A stretch of 64,000 nucleotides of DNA, taken from contig NC_064041.1 in NCBI RefSeq assembly GCF_932526225.1, positions 14,106,951 through 14,170,950 on the forward strand, written 5' to 3'. The position numbers and the translations under genes are program-made. This document shows, piece by piece, positions 35,523 through 47,238 of this stretch. Below the pieces are notes generated by a model. That model was given only the letters and a program-made list of their open reading frames with translations, ran no database searches and had not been told where the DNA came from. The DNA comes from Nematostella vectensis. Lineage: Eukaryota > Cnidaria > Anthozoa > Actiniaria > Edwardsiidae. The number at the start of each line of letters is the position of its first letter. The first letter of the stretch is position 1.

Positions 35523-38465
35523 TCAGTATTCTTCAATGTATCTGCAAGGTCTGCGGCGCACTCTCTCTGATCGCCTCAGGGTTGCCTGCTCTGGCGTAGG
35601 GCACGGCTTTGGTACTCGATTCCCATCTCCTTGTGTGGGTCCAGACATTTCATTGAAGGTCTCTTTCTCGGAGACTGATGGTTGTTGTACCGGGAGAGGG
35701 CTTGACTGGCTTTGTATTGCTTCCGGAGTCGTGTATCTCTCGGGAAGTATAGGGGCCCTGTACTGTGTAGAAGCGTATGTTGGCTGAGGGCTTCCTAAGG
35801 CTCTTCTTACCTGTCGACGGTTTCGTCTCAGCAATCACTTTGGTGTTTGTATTACAACCGATCGTGGGGTTTCGTGTGGCCTGATTATCGTCCCCTCCGT
35901 CTTTAGGTCTGGTATCCATACTCGATCACCTTCTGCTAACTCCTCCCCCTCTGCAACTCTGTGTCTGCGGTCATAGTCTTCCCGCATTTCTCTTCTGTAC
36001 TCTCTTTCTCTCTTTCCCACTACATCATTGTCTGGGAGTTGGGGTTTCAACTCGTCAGGGTGGCACGGTACTCTCGTTTTTAGTTTGCGACCCATACTTA
36101 GCTGTGATGGAAAATATCCGTTGTGAAGCGGTGTGTTTCTGTAGCTTAGAAGAGCGAGGTACTCGTCATCGCACTTCTTCAGAAAGTTCTTTATTGTCTC
36201 GACGGCTCGTTCCGATTCGCCATTTGACTGGGCGTACCGAGGTGATGAAGTTATGTGATCGAATCCCCATGTTGCCGCAATCTTGTTGAACTCTGCAGAG
36301 GCGAACTGTGGTCCGTTGTCGGTAACTAAGATATCTGGGATTCTATGTCGACTAAAGGCATTCTTCATCTTGTTTACTGTATCACAGGCTGTTACATTCT
36401 TGCTCACCAAGTATATTTCGATATCGCGCGAATAGTAGTCGATTATGTGCAGGTAGTGTCGGCCTTCATGTTGGAAGAAGTCTGCTCCGAGTTTGGACCA
36501 CGGTCGCTCTGGGAAATCTGTTCCCTTCATCGGTTCTATACGTTCTTTCCGATATTTTTCGCAGGTGGCACAATTGCGAACCATCTCTTCAATTTGTTTG
36601 GAGATTCCAGGCCACCAAACGGACGATGCTGCATTGTCCCCTGTCTTGGATATGCCTTGGTGACCATCATGTAGGTACCGTAAGATATCTGGCCTGAGAC
36701 TCGACGGAATTACAAGTTTTCGTCCCCTTCGTGGGTGGATAAGCTTCCTCTTTCACCCCAGTATTTCTTCGCGGGCCCATAGAGCTTCTGTTTGGTTTCT
36801 GCCCACCCGTTCTGTACGTAATGCATCACGACTTTCAATGCGTCGTCTCTCTTCAGCTCTGACCGTATTTCCTCTAGTCTCTTGTCGGATGCTGGCAGGT
36901 GTAGCAGTATGGTATTCACATAACAGTCTGCTTCAGCGTACAGGTGGTCAGACTGGCACGACGTCTCAGACCTCTTTTCGTTTAGTGGGCACCTAGGTAG
37001 TGCATCTGCGGTATAAAGTTCCTTGCCTGGAGCGTGCCGAGTATCAAAATCGTACCTCATCAGCCTCATTCTGAAACGCTGTTTGCGTACCGGCAGCTCA
37101 TCGATCATCTTGGAAGTAAACAGGGGTACAAGGGGCTTGTGGTCTGTTTCGACAGTGAACTTCATGCCTACCAATAAATCGGACCAGTGCTCTAGGGCCC
37201 ACGTGGTTGCTAATGACTCTTTTTCTATCTGTGCGTATCTGCACACGGTTTTTGTCATAGATCTGCTTGCATATGCAACAGGACGCATTCCTCCGGATGG
37301 CTGCTTCTGCATGAGTACTGCCCCCAATCCAAAGCTGCTTGCATCCGCGGAGACTACAGTCTCTTTCTCGGGGCTATACAGTGCAAGCACTCTCTCTGAA
37401 GCCATTTCTTCTTTCAAGTCATTGAAGGCATCATCTTGCGCCTTGCCCCAAACCCATGCGCTATTCTTCTTAAGCAGGTCGCGAAGTGGTTGCGTCCTCT
37501 CTGCTAGATTGGAACAGAACTTCATTAGTTGGTTCACCATCCCGAGAAATCGTCTCAGGCTAGGTTCATCCATGTCGACGATAGCTTTCACCTTGGCGGG
37601 ATTTTTCTTGATCCCCTCGTTATCGATCACCTGTCCAAGGTACTCAATCTTCTTCTCTGAGAACTTACACTTGTCTGGGTTCAGTGTCATGCCGATTTCC
37701 GTGATGCGTTGAAGGACGGCAGCCAAGTCTCTTATCGTGCTCCGCTTGGTCTTTTCCAACGACCAGGATGTCGTCCATATGACATAGTGTGCCTTCTATT
37801 CCATCCAGCTCCTGGTCCATTTTCTTCTGAAAGTATTCCGGTGCAGAGGAGATTCCGTATGGCAGACGGCGAAACATATACCGCCCAAAAGGAGTGATAA
37901 AGGTAGTAAGCTTAGCGCTTTCCTCGCTTAAGGGAATTTGGTGGAAGCCTGAGTTAGCGTCAAGTTTGGAGTAGATCGATCCTTTGGCTATGTTTCCGAG
38001 AGTCTCTTCCACTTTAGGCATTTGGTATACTTCTCTTCTGACTTCTTTGTTGAGCTTCGTGAGGTCGACGCATATTCGCACGGTTCCATTTGGCTTTGGT
38101 ACCACTACTATCGGTGCGCACCAGTCCGTGGGCTCGTCTACTGGTTCTATCACGCCGAGCTCCACCATCCGGTTTATCTCTTGCTCCACTTTCTTTTGCA
38201 GTGGGAGCGGTACTCGTCGAGGGGTTGTCAAACAAAATGGCTTTGCTCCTTTCTTAAGACGGATTGTGTACTCTCCGCTTTGTTTACCTAGACCATTCAA
38301 GAGGTGTGGATTCTTGCGAACTATGGTTTCCTTGTTGATGAATGGTTCTTCATTTTGCTGTAGGTATTGGGGATTTCGTGTATTAACCCTAGCTTGCGGA
38401 TAGCTGGGATCCCTAGAAGCAGTTTTGTTGCACCTCTCACTACGTAGACACATTCTTCGATGCAT
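35523..38465 (-). pseudogene. Ty3/gypsy pol (RT, RNase H, integrase), frameshifted (unit 1)
   Basis: The RT part (about 38465-37700) has KLDANSGFHQIPL, FGRYMFRRLPYGISSAPE and the catalytic HMDD variant. A 1-bp change near 37760 puts the rest of RT and RNase H (VSADASSFGLGAVL, TDHKPLVPLF) in another frame. A short deletion near 36730 breaks the link to integrase. The integrase keeps the zinc-binding CATC pair and D, D, E in GADFF, TDNGPQF and NGESER. A final frame (35834-35523) is the basic tail. Both units share the first break, so it predates the duplication. Confidence 0.88.
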
Positions 38466-38467
38466 GC

Positions 38468-39703
38468 TTACCCGAGCTGTAGGTTCATGATTGTTTGTCC
38501 AACAGTTTCTAGTGGTGTATCCCCTGCGCCTGTCAGCTTTCTGTCTGACGGCGAGAGTTTCCCATACACCTCTCTGTACACGGTTTCCGGCATCACAGAG
38601 ACCTGGGCTCCGGTATCAATGCACCACGTTAGCTCGCATTTCTCTACTCTCAGCTTCACATGCCATCCAGGATCGCGAATATAATCGGTAGATATCTCAG
38701 GCATTAATGCTTCGGCCTCACTGACTTGATTTTCGGAAGACGTGATGTCGACGTTTTTATCTTGATCCGGTAATGTATTGTCTGTTTGAGGGACTGCCAA
38801 AACCCGTCCCACGAATGTTGGGTTATGCTCTAAAACCTCACCCTCATGTGCATCTTCTACTTGACTTACTCTTGTATTCGGTTTGCTTCTACATACAGCA
38901 GCGAAGTGCCCAACTTTGGTGCATTTATCACAACGCACGTTAGCTGCTGGACAGTTGATTTTGCCTCGAGGATGGTCTCTGCCACAGTATCCGCATCTAT
39001 CAGGTGGCTGTCTCCGTTGACTTTTTGTCTCGGACCGCTGAGCATACTGGGGTGCTGTTTTTCCAGGTGCTCTCAATCCTACTCTCTCGATTGTTGCCGT
39101 CTTTGATTTTTGTAGTTCCCGACTAGATGCTTCTTTCATCGAGAGGATTATTATTGTTTTATCGAGTGAAATCCCTGCCCCTTCATCGTACAACTTCAAT
39201 TTAGACCTATCATCTACACAGGAAAAGGTAAGCTTATCCCTTATAGCTTGCTCGAGGAATTCGGGTGGGAATTTACATTCTGCAGCTCTTACAGTGACTA
39301 CCCAGGAGTCAAAACTCTGATTTGGTTCTCGTTGGAGCTGGAGCCAGAACTTCTCGCGGAGCATTAACTGTGGGTCTCGTTTAGTAAAATATTGGTCAAA
39401 CTTCTCTATCACCGTCTTGTAATTATCCGGGTTTTCGCCCGGTATAGGGTCTCCACCATCTGGGTTTGGTTGATCAGGGCGAAATACAAAGTTACTATAT
39501 ATTTCTAGGCATTTGTCTCCAATATGATTAAGCAGTAAACCCACCTTGACTTCGTCAGGCTTCGTGGAGGTGGCAGTGGCCTTCAAATAAATTTCGAATT
39601 TTTGCTTCCACTTTTTCCAAGAAAACGCTGGATTTCCGCTCGAAATTTCCAATACTTCGGGTGGCTTCACGAATGGCGTGCTGCTTGCTATCTTCTGACA
39701 CCA
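38468..39703 (-). pseudogene. Ty3/gypsy gag-protease with in-frame stop (unit 1)
   Basis: Open from just inside the 5' LTR. The gag core begins near FSWKKWKQKFEIYL. Two zinc knuckles follow (CGYCGRDH...C and CDKCTKVGHFAAVC), then the aspartic protease motif WCIDTGAQVSVMP. A TAA at 38468-38470 cuts the protease, although the reading continues past it in the same frame (VRGATKLLLGIPAIRKLGLI). There is no obvious ATG at the start of gag. This part is absent from unit 2. Confidence 0.85.
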
Positions 39704-39842
39704 TGTAGTAAGACATTTACTGAGTCTAAGATACTCTAAGGTGCTACCATACAATTGTAGTCCGATCGCTCTAGGAGGCCGCCATCTTACTTCGCCCCAG
39801 TCCCCCTAGTCCCTCAGCTACTACAGGTAGCCCAATACTACA
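39704..39842 (-). repeat. 5' LTR of the Ty3/gypsy element (unit 1)
   Basis: 139 bp, TG...CA ends on the minus strand, directly upstream of the primer-binding-like TGGTGTCAGAAG. Confidence 0.95.
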
Positions 39843-40570
39843 ACAAGTTTTGTTTGGTCTTTGATTAGTTTCGACGTAGTGGTAATGATTTCCAACAGCT
39901 GATGTTGGGTCAGATGGACCAATTGACTTAACATCTGGTCAGGAGCTCTCACTGTATCTGCTGTGGCATCATTTGTCATTTCCTCCACATATTATGTTTT
40001 GCATGTAATGCCATAAAACTGTTCAGCATCAGTTACTGTTTTAAATTTGCTCTTCATATAGGTAACAACTCTCTGTCGTACTGGTCCCCCTACAAAAGAA
40101 AAGCAGAAATATGTACGCTGTTCTAAAGGTTGTATCTTTATTGGGGGCTACTTATTCCTTGTTCACATTAGTACTGTGCAAGTAAACAGTAGGAGTATCC
40201 CACAAATAAGACATTATTATGCAAGCATCATCAAACAACGCAGATAAAAACTAAAAGAGAGAGAAATACCAAGGGTCCCAGGAACTAACACCTTTCCCTA
40301 TGGTGCTGGGCCCATTCATACTGCACAATATATTTTTTACAAATCAATAATTATTCTATTTACCTTTGCAGGTGTAAGTGGTGCCAGCATGACTTGCTAT
40401 AAAGTTGGCAGCTTCCAACCAATACTTCGATTTCGTATTTACCGATGGCCACTCTGAAGCTGTGGGCTGCAAGTCCTTGTGCCGGGCAACAAACTGGACC
40501 AAGGCAATGTCCTGCTTTATTAGCCAAATATTCTTCGACTGTTTTGGGGATTTTAGGCGTAATAAAGGGG

Positions 40571-41932
40571 ATGATTTCCCACGAAGACCACAGGGGTGGC
40601 TCGGTCTTTTGGGTAAAAAATTACTTCCCTTTGGAAGAAAGACAAAATTCGCTTGGTTAAGATTTTTCTAAAATATTTTTCTGATGCATGCATTCAAAAC
40701 ATTATTTTATTCTTCTGGTATTTCTACTATAAGATTAAAAGGGAAGTTCGATATGATCTTTATCAACTGTAAAGTTCGAATAAGTTACACTTGATTTAAC
40801 CTATCGAGTGTAAAATTCATAATAAATGTTGGTTGTCATTACTACGTGTATGAGTTATTAGTCACATCAAATCCTCAGAGGAATATGGTCAAGGAAGAGG
40901 AGAATGAATTTATTACATGCGGCAATATATTGGATAAAAAAGGCGTCTTCTGTTTTACAAAACAGCATTTCGCATGAAATGCACTCTCATTTCGTGTCCC
41001 CGAAACAAAAGCTGCACATCTGTACCCGACCCATCGAGTCCTCAGGTAATGATTTCCGAAACGCCACCATTTTCACTATTTCCTGAAAAGGGCGAGGCAA
41101 GGGGATACGTACGTACTTTCAGGCTACATACAGGGTCTCAGGGGAGTTATTGCCAATTGGGTGCATGCGCGAAGAACGGGGGGGAGCCAATAATACTCTG
41201 CACTCTGAATTACTGCTCATAGTAATGATAAACGCATAATATTAGCTTTTAAAGTGTCATCTAGTAAATCTAGTGACAAACAAGCTTTCAGAGAGCAAAA
41301 TTTACCCACCCCTCCCCCCAAATATCCGAGGTAAAAAAATTCTAGCGCTGTTGTGAAGCTTGTCACCTAAACAAACTTATAAAGTCAAAAGAGGCATTAT
41401 AATCTGAGAAACAGAACCAAAACATGAAAAATCCACTACTTTTTAGTTTTTGGGAAACGTGTCAAAAAACGGTCGCCAAGGTAACATGGAGCGTTTCCTA
41501 GGCATGTCAATGGCATCAAAACGTCCGCAGATAGTTTTTAGGAAAAGACAACAAGTTTTAGCCTTTTAGCTGCTATCACAAGTTATAGCAATTTCCCCGG
41601 AGGGGGGGCTTAAAGAGCCCCCCCCCCCCACCCTCCAATTATGAATAGGGTTAACTGTATATACGGCAAGATATAATTTTTCACCAACTGATTCCCGGAG
41701 GACATTTGGCGGTTTAGTCGAACTAAGCTATGAGGTGTTGATGTTTGTCCTCATGCCAAAGAAGAATGCATAAGGAAACAAGTGACACGATTTTAGAGGA
41801 AGGGGGGGGGGGGGGGGGGGGGGCTACGTAATTTTTCATTATTAGAATCTTATTTTAAGGACGCCTTTTTCGTATAATTATTGAACAGTCACCTGTTTTA
41901 TTTATTTGTTGTTTTTTTAAATACCGTATTTT
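40571..41932. other. Non-coding tail of unit 1
   Basis: Almost identical to 62490-63841. Two small + frames (40904-41086, 40974-41222) are conserved between the units only because the DNA is. No family resemblance was seen. It holds C and G runs at about 41620 and 41802-41823 (22 G; 14 in unit 2). Confidence 0.5.
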
Positions 41933-42453
41933 TTCGATTAGACCAAGGGAGCTTGAGATACTTTCTCAGAAAATCCAACTCAAGTTTTGAAAGAATAATG
42001 ACAAAGTTTACTTGCTACCGTGATTTAATGGTGCGGTGTGTATTTTTTTTTTTTCAACTGCGGCGGTCATTGCTAAAGAATTTTTACATTTTATTCAGCC
42101 AGCTTTTGAAAAAAACGGCGTTTTGCTTTTGATGTTGCGAAGTTTGAAGATTAGTGGTTTCTATTATCTTTTCGAAAGCAGTGTTCTTTCGCAGGCTACT
42201 ACTGAGGTTATTCAAACCGCTGGCGTGGGCTTCCTGCCCCGCGAGTGTCACTCCAAAAATTTTCATTTTATATTATATTATTATTTTTATATTATATACG
42301 ATCTGTATCTAGAAAAAAGAAAAAAAAAAGAAAATCAAATATCAAATAAAATCATTACACCGAGCTGCTGTGCACGAAAACAAGTTCTGAGAGCACACTT
42401 TTTAAGCGCCGTCGTAGGTTTGATTTTTAAGCTAGAAACACTCACTTCAGCAC

Positions 42454-43960
42454 TTATTGCAGGTCTTCTTGCAACGTTTTTGATACTTGCAGTCGTTCCA
42501 CAGAATTTGGCGTACCGAACACACCAGCACACCAGGTGTCTCTGCAGTCTGCAAAAAAAAGACAAAACAGATGAAGGAGAAGCAATTGTACAAAATGCCT
42601 AATTCGCGAATATGTAGCGCGTCAAGATGAAATCATTGGGCTTTAAACTAATCTTCAAAGATTTAGAAAGCAACAGTCAGGATAGTTAGTCAGTGTTTAT
42701 TGGTCATCAACACTTATGTTGTTTTCACTCTATTTTGTCATGACGAACCAAGTGACGAAATAACAGTCCTACATACCGACACGGACTGCATGCCAGACGG
42801 ACACGGGTCAGGTGCTGTTTTCTAAGTACGACTTACTGCGTGCACGTGCACTACCTACCAGCATTGCTGCCTAAGGAACCGGAATCTGTCCCGCCATCTG
42901 CAAGGTACGAAAAAGCTAAACTGGACTTGTGATCTGATTTGTGATGCTTTATTGACTGAAGCCACACATTCGATTTGCCCTTTTCTATTTATTTTTAATC
43001 GTCCGACGTTTGCGCGAAAAATCCCCTTACACCAGAGTCTAAGAAATAAGGTCATTACTCTTCATCTGCCATAGAGATCATTAGTAAACAGTTCATATTT
43101 TGTTCTTCGGCGATAAAAATCGCTTTTTGGACTTTGAGGCGTGCGTCCTTTTAACAAGCTTGCGAAACTTGACTTCGGGGAATACCCACAAAGTGTTGGG
43201 TGTGGTTAGGGGGGGGTGCCGTATCATATGGAAAAAGGATTGTACCTGATGCTTCTCAGATATAAAATAATAATTTCTTGGCGACCTGGGGAGGGGAGGG
43301 GGCAACCTGCTCTAGGTACCGCCCATTAGCATAACCCGATAACCTACCTCCGATCTCGCTCTTGATCCAACCCACGTGTGAACTAACGCGCGCATAGACA
43401 GAGTAGGAGTGGCCTGGGCACGAGCGATCAGTCACCCACGAGGAGGAACCACGCAACACCCAGTGCCCAGACTCCTCGCAGACAAGCGGTCCACCGCTGT
43501 CCCCATTGCAGGCGCTGCTTCCGCGGCCACCAATGCAAATCATCGTTGATTGGTCGACTTTTCCGCCATTTTTTGAGCGGCATTCCTTATGGTCAATCAC
43601 AGGGACACGAGACTGCTGAAGTTTGCCCGCCATTTTCTTGAAGTCGTTGGGTAGTATTCTGCCCCAACCTTTATTTAAAAAAAAAATGTCTATTATCATT
43701 TGTGAATCAATCAAATTTCGAAAAAAAAAGACACTTCTAGGCTGGAATAAATGTTTTAAAAAACAGGCAGCACCACGCTATCACTTGTTAGCAAGAAAAT
43801 CAACCACTTTTACAAAACATGGTTAAAAGCTGTGGACTATTAGTTGAAGCATATAATTTAGTGAACCGTCGAAGCTTTAAATTAATGCTTCAACAATTTT
43901 TTTATCTAATGTTTCTAAGTTTTCAGCCTTTTTCCAATGAATTTGTTTTGGTTTTGGCTG

Positions 43961-43998
<38 letters not shown>

Positions 43999-45548
43999 GG
44001 AGATCTCCACTGAGCAATGTCTTAACTGAGAAACTTCAAAAAAACTTGCAAAGAGTCTTTAGACCATTCAGACGAATGGCAACATCTGTTAGATATGCTC
44101 ACGTAAATATTGACAACTTTTGCGAGAAAAATTCAAGAATATTTTAAAAGGATCATAGACACAAACCCACCAAATCAAGGAACAATCATGATTCAAGTAC
44201 AAATTACCCATTTACCTGTTATATAGCAGTTACCGCCCGGTTTAGCAAGACTGCCCTGTTTGGGTAAGCACACTGTATTCACGGTCGGGCTCAGCTTCGC
44301 CGGACTAGCCAGTTTGATGAGGGCGATGTCGTGCCGCAGATGACTTCGACTGTAGCCTTTATGTGGGATAATCTTAGCGATCTTCAACTGAACCCCATCG
44401 TCTTGACGCAAATGAGAACCTAATGGGAAAAGTGTGCTGGTTGAAGGAAAAAGGTAACGTAAAGGTTTTCTTGAAGCATAGACAGTCAAGCACAATCAAT
44501 CATTTGTTTTCCGATTAATCAAGATGAAACGTACAATTAGGTGGAAAGACTTCGTAAGAGAAATGGAGACGGATGCAGACTGGCAGGCCACCCCTCTGGT
44601 AACCGTGTAAACAGAGACAGAAGGGCGGGGGGGGGGGGGTCAATAAAGCTTCGCTGGTATCGAAATGAAAGGCTTGGTTATTCTCTAGCCAAAAAAGCTG
44701 ATCACTTTTAGCCGGGACTGCAAGATTTAACTGTGATTGCTCTTGGAAGATAACCAAGCCACAGTTTGAAAGCGAGGCTGTTTGGGAAAACTATTTTTCG
44801 ATTGAATTTGGCAAATAATATGACGTTATTTTCAGGTGGATCTTTTGAGATTTTTTTAAATAATTTGCCTTTAAATATTGTTTGGAAACAATAACAAAGA
44901 CGTGGTTGACAGGCTATCTTTGTGCCGTCTCCCTGCGCTCCTAAACAAAAGCTTGGATCCTTTTTCAAATAAAACATAAGCTTGTTGTTGAGAAATATCC
45001 TCTTCATACCTGCTTGCAGACTGTAGTACCAGTAGTTGTTCTGCACACAGTGAGCAGCGGTAACCGCCCATTGTGGAGTTATCAAGGACGCTCCACAATT
45101 ATGCATCCCGAACATCTGGAGTGACAGTTGCCATGGCCACGAGTGAGGGACTGCTTCTTCTCCCCCGACAATGCGTGTTCCCGAGACAGGCCGCTGACCA
45201 CATGTTGCTGATAGTGAAAAAAAAATGCTTTTTTCCTTCATGCAAAGCAAATGGTTTTGTGTACATTTTGGCTGTCTTATTCCTGATGTATGCTTAATGA
45301 GGCGCAAAGAAACAGGCACTTCCCCCCCCCGCCATCTCATTTTTTTGGAATAGGAAAATATGAAGCTCACATGATGTAAAAAAAACGGTCAGGATAACGA
45401 TAGGCAACCTACATATATCTTAGACAGCCCCTTTTTGAAATTAAAAAAAAAAAAATATCTTCAAAAAGCTTATAAACATGATGATTAACTTACCCATACA
45501 TAACGCCGGGCCAAAAGTAAAGACGAAAAGTAAAAACAAAGACGCCAT
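42454..45548 (-). CDS. Elastase-like serine protease, unit 2 copy, ShKT domain frameshifted
   Basis: Exons in transcript order: 45494-45548, 45010-45207, 44216-44419, 43348-43668, 42859-42897 and 42454-42548. The signal peptide, RIVGG activation site and full catalytic triad (TAAHC, HDIALIK, GDSGGP) are unchanged from the unit 1 copy. The linker exon is 12 bp shorter (one DGGT repeat lost) and still in frame. In the last exon a 2-bp gain near 42530 and a 1-bp loss near 42472 shift the frame, so most of the ShKT cysteines are lost and the product stops at 42454-42456 instead of 42447. The protease domain should still be made, with an unrelated tail of about 30 residues. Confidence 0.85.
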
Positions 45549-46643
45549 AATTCTTAGTTGAAAGCAGGACACTTTCGCTTTAGTTGGAAGCCGAGGAGCA
45601 CGTCTGCATAAATAATAAACAAATGCTGAAGGGACTGAGCAAATACAACTGGGCTTGTGGCCCTATCTTGAGAGTGCACCCGACCGGCTGCCTTGCATAC
45701 ATTGCGTATCTAGTTTGGCCATGATCCGTAGGGTGGTGTTAAGCGTTGGAGCTATTTCAATTTATATCCCAGTGACGAATTTTCACGCGCGCTCATTGGT
45801 CAATACGGGTCACGTGCACATTTCCACAGAACAAATATCAGTCGATAAAACGTCCAGCCAAAGTGATATCTGCCCTGTGAACATTTTAGTGCAGTCAAAA
45901 CTCGCTTTTTGTCTGCTCAATCACTCCCCAAACAAACTCCTCGCTATTAAAGCACAGAAAGAATGTTTGATTTCTTTTATAGAATTATCATCAATATATT
46001 TTTGTAGAATTTATCCTGAAACGCGAAAGAAAAAGCAATGACAAAAAACTTCACATCAGCGCGCGCTCGTGGCGTCATTCCCGTGCAGAAGACATTTCAA
46101 AATTGAAAACTTTTGCTTTACACGAACGCGCGGTATGAAAGGGACTTGGTAGGCAAGCTGTCATTCGTCATTAGAGACTTCACTGAGTGCAGCGCCCCGT
46201 AGAGAAAAGCCAGAAAGCTAGATTAGAGATCAAAATTGCCGAAAACACACCATTGAAGTAACCACAGTCTATTTATTAGCCTTTTCTTAAAACAAAACGA
46301 AAAATAACGGAGAATAAGATAGGTTTTGAAAGGTTTTGAAGCGATGAATAATTTTGCAAATGTTGTTTGTCCGCGCGCGCACCTGAATGACGCCATTTCG
46401 AATAAGAGTTGTATTTTTTTAATTCAAACGAGCACGCGCTGTTTGATTTCTCAATGACAATTTTTGCTCTTGCGTTTGTAGAGAATTGACTCCAAATACT
46501 TTCCCGAATATGCTTGATAGTTCTTTAACATTCTTTTGTATACTTTAAAGTTGTCGTAGCTTGCCGTACGGCTGTATTTTTTGCTATATTTTCTTCTGGC
46601 AGTTACGGATGTCCGAAAATGTCCGCACTCAACGAAGTCTAAA
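45549..46643. other. Upstream flank of the unit 2 protease
   Basis: Counterpart of 18217-19312, with scattered substitutions and 1-3 bp indels. No gene is supported. Confidence 0.5.
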
Positions 46644-46857
46644 GGCCCTGTCACACGTAGACTTTTCGGCTGCAACTTGTCTCGCAAAAAAAATTGTTGC
46701 AGGTCGCACGCGCCCTGTCACACGTGACGTTTTTCCTGCGACTTGAAACAATTTGTTGCAGAAAGTAGAAGAGCGTTCTACTTTTCGTGCGAGAAATTCA
46801 AAACAAGTTGAGAAGGGGGTGTCACACGCAAAAATTGCGCGTGCGACCTGCAACATT
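46644..46857. mobile_element. Harbinger-like MITE, right end deleted (unit 2)
   Basis: Begins aggccctgtcacacgtag like the complete copy at 19316, but stops after gcgacctgcaacattt. The missing right terminal repeat shows that unit 2 suffered a deletion rather than unit 1 an insertion. Confidence 0.82.
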
Positions 46858-46915
46858 TGCTATGGGTTACACTTGAGTCGACGATTAGTGACACAACCAC
46901 TAACTTCACAGCAGG
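46858..46915. other. Deletion junction with templated filler
   Basis: The bases gctatgggttacacttgagt and onward to caaccactaac copy 47884-47929 (unit 1: 24740-24785), a kilobase away. They are followed by ttcacagcagg, a short repeat of the phrase that starts the resumed sequence (tgcacttcacagcag). Confidence 0.8.
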
Positions 46916-47098
46916 TGCACTTCACAGCAGAATAAAGTAAAAGACTAGGGTATCCTAGGAGCTGTCAATTTAGTAGAGGTGTTCTCACGTCATCTCCCAT
47001 TCTATAATAATAGCCATAATTCTCATGGACACTGCATTTTTAAGATAATCCTAGGCTCTATTTCTAGCAATCGCTATGCCTCATCGGCCCTAGGATTT

Positions 47099-47238
47099 GG
47101 CTGTTTTGAGAGGGGATGACTAAAGCGTTTTTTTGTGAAATGATGTCAATAAAATTGCCTTAAAAGTTAGAACATGACTTAATTTTATTGACAACATTTC
47201 ACAAATAAACGCTTTACTCGTCCCCTCTCAGAACAGCC
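47099..47238. mobile_element. Inverted-repeat MITE (unit 2 copy of 23955-24094)
   Basis: Same arms ggctgttttgagaggggatg / cccctctcagaacagcc. A solo right arm follows at about 47631-47690. Confidence 0.7.

Larger units (their letters stand above)
35263..39842 (-). mobile_element. Ty3/gypsy LTR retrotransposon, full length but defective (unit 1)
   Basis: LTRs of about 139 bp bound a 4580-bp element, flanked by the 5-bp target duplication ACAAG (35258-35262 and 39843-39847). On the minus strand the 5' LTR is followed at once by TGGTGTCAGAAG, a primer-binding-type sequence. A purine run (GGAAGAAG) precedes the 3' LTR. The order gag, protease, RT, RNase H, integrase is that of the Ty3/gypsy group. 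Several frame breaks make it non-autonomous. The two LTRs differ at only a few positions. Confidence 0.95.
32828..40570 (-). pseudogene. Decayed multi-exon gene interrupted by a Ty3/gypsy element (unit 1)
   Basis: Exons in transcript order: up to 40364 (reads ...WLIKQDIALVQFVARHKDLQ..., a SANT/trihelix-like segment), 39843-40089, then the LTR element, resuming at 35262-34939, 34508-34642, 34312-34398, 34076-34148, about 33990-33297, and 32983-32828. The element sits in a coding exon: LIKDQTKL before it reads straight into VSALGIVDAHTLLLGL after it. There is also an in-frame TAA at 39992-39994, a frame change near 33545 (ACEKK region), a 20-bp local duplication near 33490, and another frame change near 32900. 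The C-terminal part (TDGEFE...TRPLQVWQ / VHDSRESVGKMS) recalls a family of long uncharacterised cnidarian proteins. The function is unknown and this copy is surely dead. Confidence 0.72.
14035..41932. repeat. Segmental duplication unit 1 (about 27.9 kb)
   Basis: The unit starts at the marker cgattagaccaagggagctt (about 14035) and ends where the marker recurs (about 41933). It holds, in order: the protease, MITEs, the esterase, the short 36-bp array, the hammerhead palindrome, an EGF-domain gene, the 61-bp repeats, a decayed gene with a Ty3/gypsy insertion, and a non-coding tail. Gene order, strand and most non-coding sequence are shared with unit 2. Confidence 0.9.

Noticed and set aside
37023-37712. 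229-codon + frame (and 60831-61532 in unit 2)
   Set aside because: Antisense shadow of the retroelement RNase H and RT frame.
40904-41222. Two small + frames, identical in both units
   Set aside because: Conservation is explained by recent duplication; no domain and short.
14035-41932. tRNA or rRNA genes
   Set aside because: I looked for A/B boxes with a fold and for rRNA phrases and saw none; a tRNAscan-SE run would be decisive.
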